Positions 5,656-6,724 of a stretch of 6,724 nt of DNA are shown one piece after another. The translations under genes were made by a program, and so were the position numbers. Every line of letters starts with the position of its first letter. The stretch's first letter is position 1. This stretch comes from Fimbriimonadaceae bacterium (GTDB lineage: Bacteria; Armatimonadota; Fimbriimonadia; Fimbriimonadales; Fimbriimonadaceae): contig JACFNW010000124.1 in NCBI GenBank assembly GCA_019454665.1, positions 1 to 6,724 of the forward strand, read 5' to 3'. Under the pieces are notes generated by a model that was not told where the DNA came from, made no database searches, and was given only the letters and a program-made list of their open reading frames with translations.

Positions 5656-6039
5656 TTGAGCGTCAACAGCGTGATCAGAATCGTCGGCCTTCAACGCAGC
5701 GCCCACCCGGATGGCGAATTCGTCCTGCTTCAAAACCAGGGCTTGATCCGCGAGTGCCCAAGAGGCCACGTGGTGCTGTCCGACGGCGCGATCCAAGCGG
5801 GCGAACTGGACTGCGGCGCGTACGTCTTCCAATCGCTGGAGCCCATCCCCACCGGAGCCTACATCCTGTTGCGCACCGGCCACGGCGACGACAGGTGGAT
5901 CCGCTCGAAGGACGGTGCACTCGTCTACGTGGTGTTCGCGCGGCGCAACGCGCCGCTTTGGCCCGAGTGCTACGGGGGGCTCCACGTGCTTCACACGCAA
6001 CACTCCTTCGTCGAACGCGAGCCCGTTTGCGTCGGCTAG
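5656..6039 (+). CDS. Small hypothetical protein resembling a lamin-tail domain
   Basis: I do not recognise a named family with certainty. The 127-residue product looks like a single all-beta domain without signal peptide or membrane segment. Several features recall the lamin-tail (LTD) Ig-like fold: GEFVLLQNQG (20-29), an LSDG turn (41-44), YVFQSLEPIPTGAYILLRTGHG (56-77), ARRNAPLWP (95-103), and a terminal strand LHVLHTQHSFVERE. LTDs are usually fused to secreted nucleases or surface proteins, so a free-standing one is less usual. The TTG start at 5656 is the longest option; a GTG at 5671 is equally possible and neither has a Shine-Dalgarno site. It lies 40 bp upstream of uvrB on the same strand, but uvrB seems to have its own promoter. 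Coding status is likely; function is unknown. Confidence 0.68.
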   Translation: MSVNSVIRIVGLQRSAHPDGEFVLLQNQGLIRECPRGHVVLSDGAIQAGELDCGAYVFQSLEPIPTGAYILLRTGHGDDRWIRSKDGALVYVVFARRNAPLWPECYGGLHVLHTQHSFVEREPVCVG

Positions 6040-6060
6040 GCCCATCTGCGGTGGCTTGGT

Positions 6061-6082
6061 CATGTAGAATGTCCTCTACATG
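6061..6082 (+). promoter_or_regulatory. uvrB -10 box (TAGAAT) inside a perfect inverted repeat
   Basis: CATGTAGA-ATGTCC-TCTACATG is a perfect inverted repeat with 8-bp arms and a 6-nt spacer. It contains TAGAAT (6065-6070), placed 9 nt before the ATG at 6080-6082, and the ATG itself is the end of the right arm. There is no Shine-Dalgarno sequence, so the mRNA is probably leaderless or nearly so. A repressor on this site would block both polymerase binding and the start point. As uvrB is an SOS gene in many bacteria, a LexA-type operator is one reading, but it matches no LexA box I know. Confidence 0.55.
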
Positions 6083-6724
6083 ATCGTCCGGTACGACACG
6101 CCGTTCCAACTCTCGGGCGCCTTCGAGCCGAAGGGCGATCAGGCGACGGCGATCGCGGGTCTCTTGGAAGGGCTCGAGGCCGGCTACCGCTACCAAACGT
6201 TGCTCGGCGCGACGGGAACGGGCAAGACGTTCACCATGGCCAGCGTGATCGCCCGCGCCCAGCGGCCTGCGCTGATCATCGCGCACAACAAGACGCTCGC
6301 GGCGCAACTCTGCCAGGAGTTCCGCGCGTTCTTCCCCGAGAACTCGGTCCAGTACTTCATCAGCTACTACGACTATTACCAGCCGGAAGCCTACGTCCCC
6401 CAGAGCGACCTGTACATCGAAAAGGACTCGAGCACCAATGAAGAGATCGAGCGGTTGCGGCACGCGGCGACGCACGCGTTGCTCGAACGCCGCGACGTGG
6501 TCGTGGTGGCTAGCGTGTCGTGCATCTATGGTCTGGGCTCGCCAAGCGAGTACGCCGAATCGGTGGTCACGTTCGAAGTCGGGGTGGACTTCAACCTGCA
6601 GGAGGTCTTGCAGAAGCTCGTGCAGATGCAGTTCACGCGCAACGAGATGGTGCTCCAGCGGGGCACGTTCCGCGTGCGCGGCGACACGCTTGAGATTCAA
6701 CCCAAGGACGAGGAGATCGTTACG
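6080..6724 (+). CDS. uvrB: UvrABC excinuclease subunit B (N-terminal part, 3' end outside window)
   Basis: The first 215 residues of UvrB, the damage-verifying helicase-like subunit of nucleotide excision repair, which receives DNA from UvrA and recruits UvrC. The N-terminus ([21 protein letters not shown]) is typical. Walker A is GATGTGKT (43-50), followed by [14 protein letters not shown] (64-77). The tyrosine-rich beta-hairpin that clamps the DNA strand is [18 protein letters not shown] (93-110). Next come [16 protein letters not shown] and [15 protein letters not shown]. The remaining helicase domain and UvrC-binding tail lie beyond the window; full-length UvrB is about 670 residues. The ATG at 6080 agrees with the family start. 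Identification is certain. Confidence 0.98.
   Translation, partial: MIVRYDTPFQLSGAFEPKGDQATAIAGLLEGLEAGYRYQTLLGATGTGKTFTMASVIARAQRPALIIAHNKTLAAQLCQEFRAFFPENSVQYFISYYDYYQPEAYVPQSDLYIEKDSSTNEEIERLRHAATHALLERRDVVVVASVSCIYGLGSPSEYAESVVTFEVGVDFNLQEVLQKLVQMQFTRNEMVLQRGTFRVRGDTLEIQPKDEEIVT

Noticed and set aside
4415..5659. 414-codon plus-strand frame antisense to the potassium channel and tRNA
   Set aside because: It crosses the tRNA gene and yields an arginine- and histidine-rich product; the opposite strand has the channel filter and RCK motifs.
5675..6700. 341-codon minus-strand frame opposite the lamin-tail-like gene and uvrB
   Set aside because: It is antisense to unmistakable uvrB and is a shadow of it.

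Overview
The window is GC-rich bacterial DNA, roughly two thirds G+C by eye. It carries nine protein genes (two cut by the window edges) and one tRNA gene. An exported lipoprotein, a secreted-type sulfatase and start codons sitting directly behind TANNNT boxes suggest a double-membraned environmental bacterium that often uses leaderless or very short-leader mRNAs. Armatimonadota (Fimbriimonadia-like) or a Deinococcus-like lineage would fit, but this is inference and the taxon cannot be fixed from the window.

Layout, left to right. The 3' end of a YpfJ-type zinc metallopeptidase (+, 1-396) runs tail to tail into a formylglycine-generating-enzyme-like lipoprotein (-, 377-1357). That gene is divergent from a Cys-type sulfatase (+, 1396-2874) across only 38 bp. 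The pair reads as a maturation unit, with the first protein likely to oxidise the CxPSR cysteine of the second. A toxin-antitoxin cluster on the minus strand follows: a VapBC-like pair (2881-3585), a hairpin-rich intergenic element (3669-3760), and an AbrB-type antitoxin with a RelE/ParE-type toxin (3761-4351). The second pair is preceded by a good -10/-35 promoter and a striking tandem operator-like repeat. Next come a tRNA-Gln(UUG) gene with encoded CCA (-, 4455-4528) and a two-helix potassium channel with RCK domains (-, 4556-5584). A small protein that resembles a lamin-tail domain (+, 5656-6039) and the 5' part of uvrB (+, 6080 to the edge) close the window. The uvrB start codon lies in a perfect 8-bp-arm inverted repeat that also contains its -10 box.

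No stretch longer than 300 bases lacks a gene. The most interesting signals are the FGE/sulfatase pair with face-to-face promoters, the recurring TANNNT-to-start spacing, the tandem operator of the second toxin-antitoxin pair, and the palindrome at the uvrB start. I found no CRISPR array, insertion sequence or clearly new multi-gene system.
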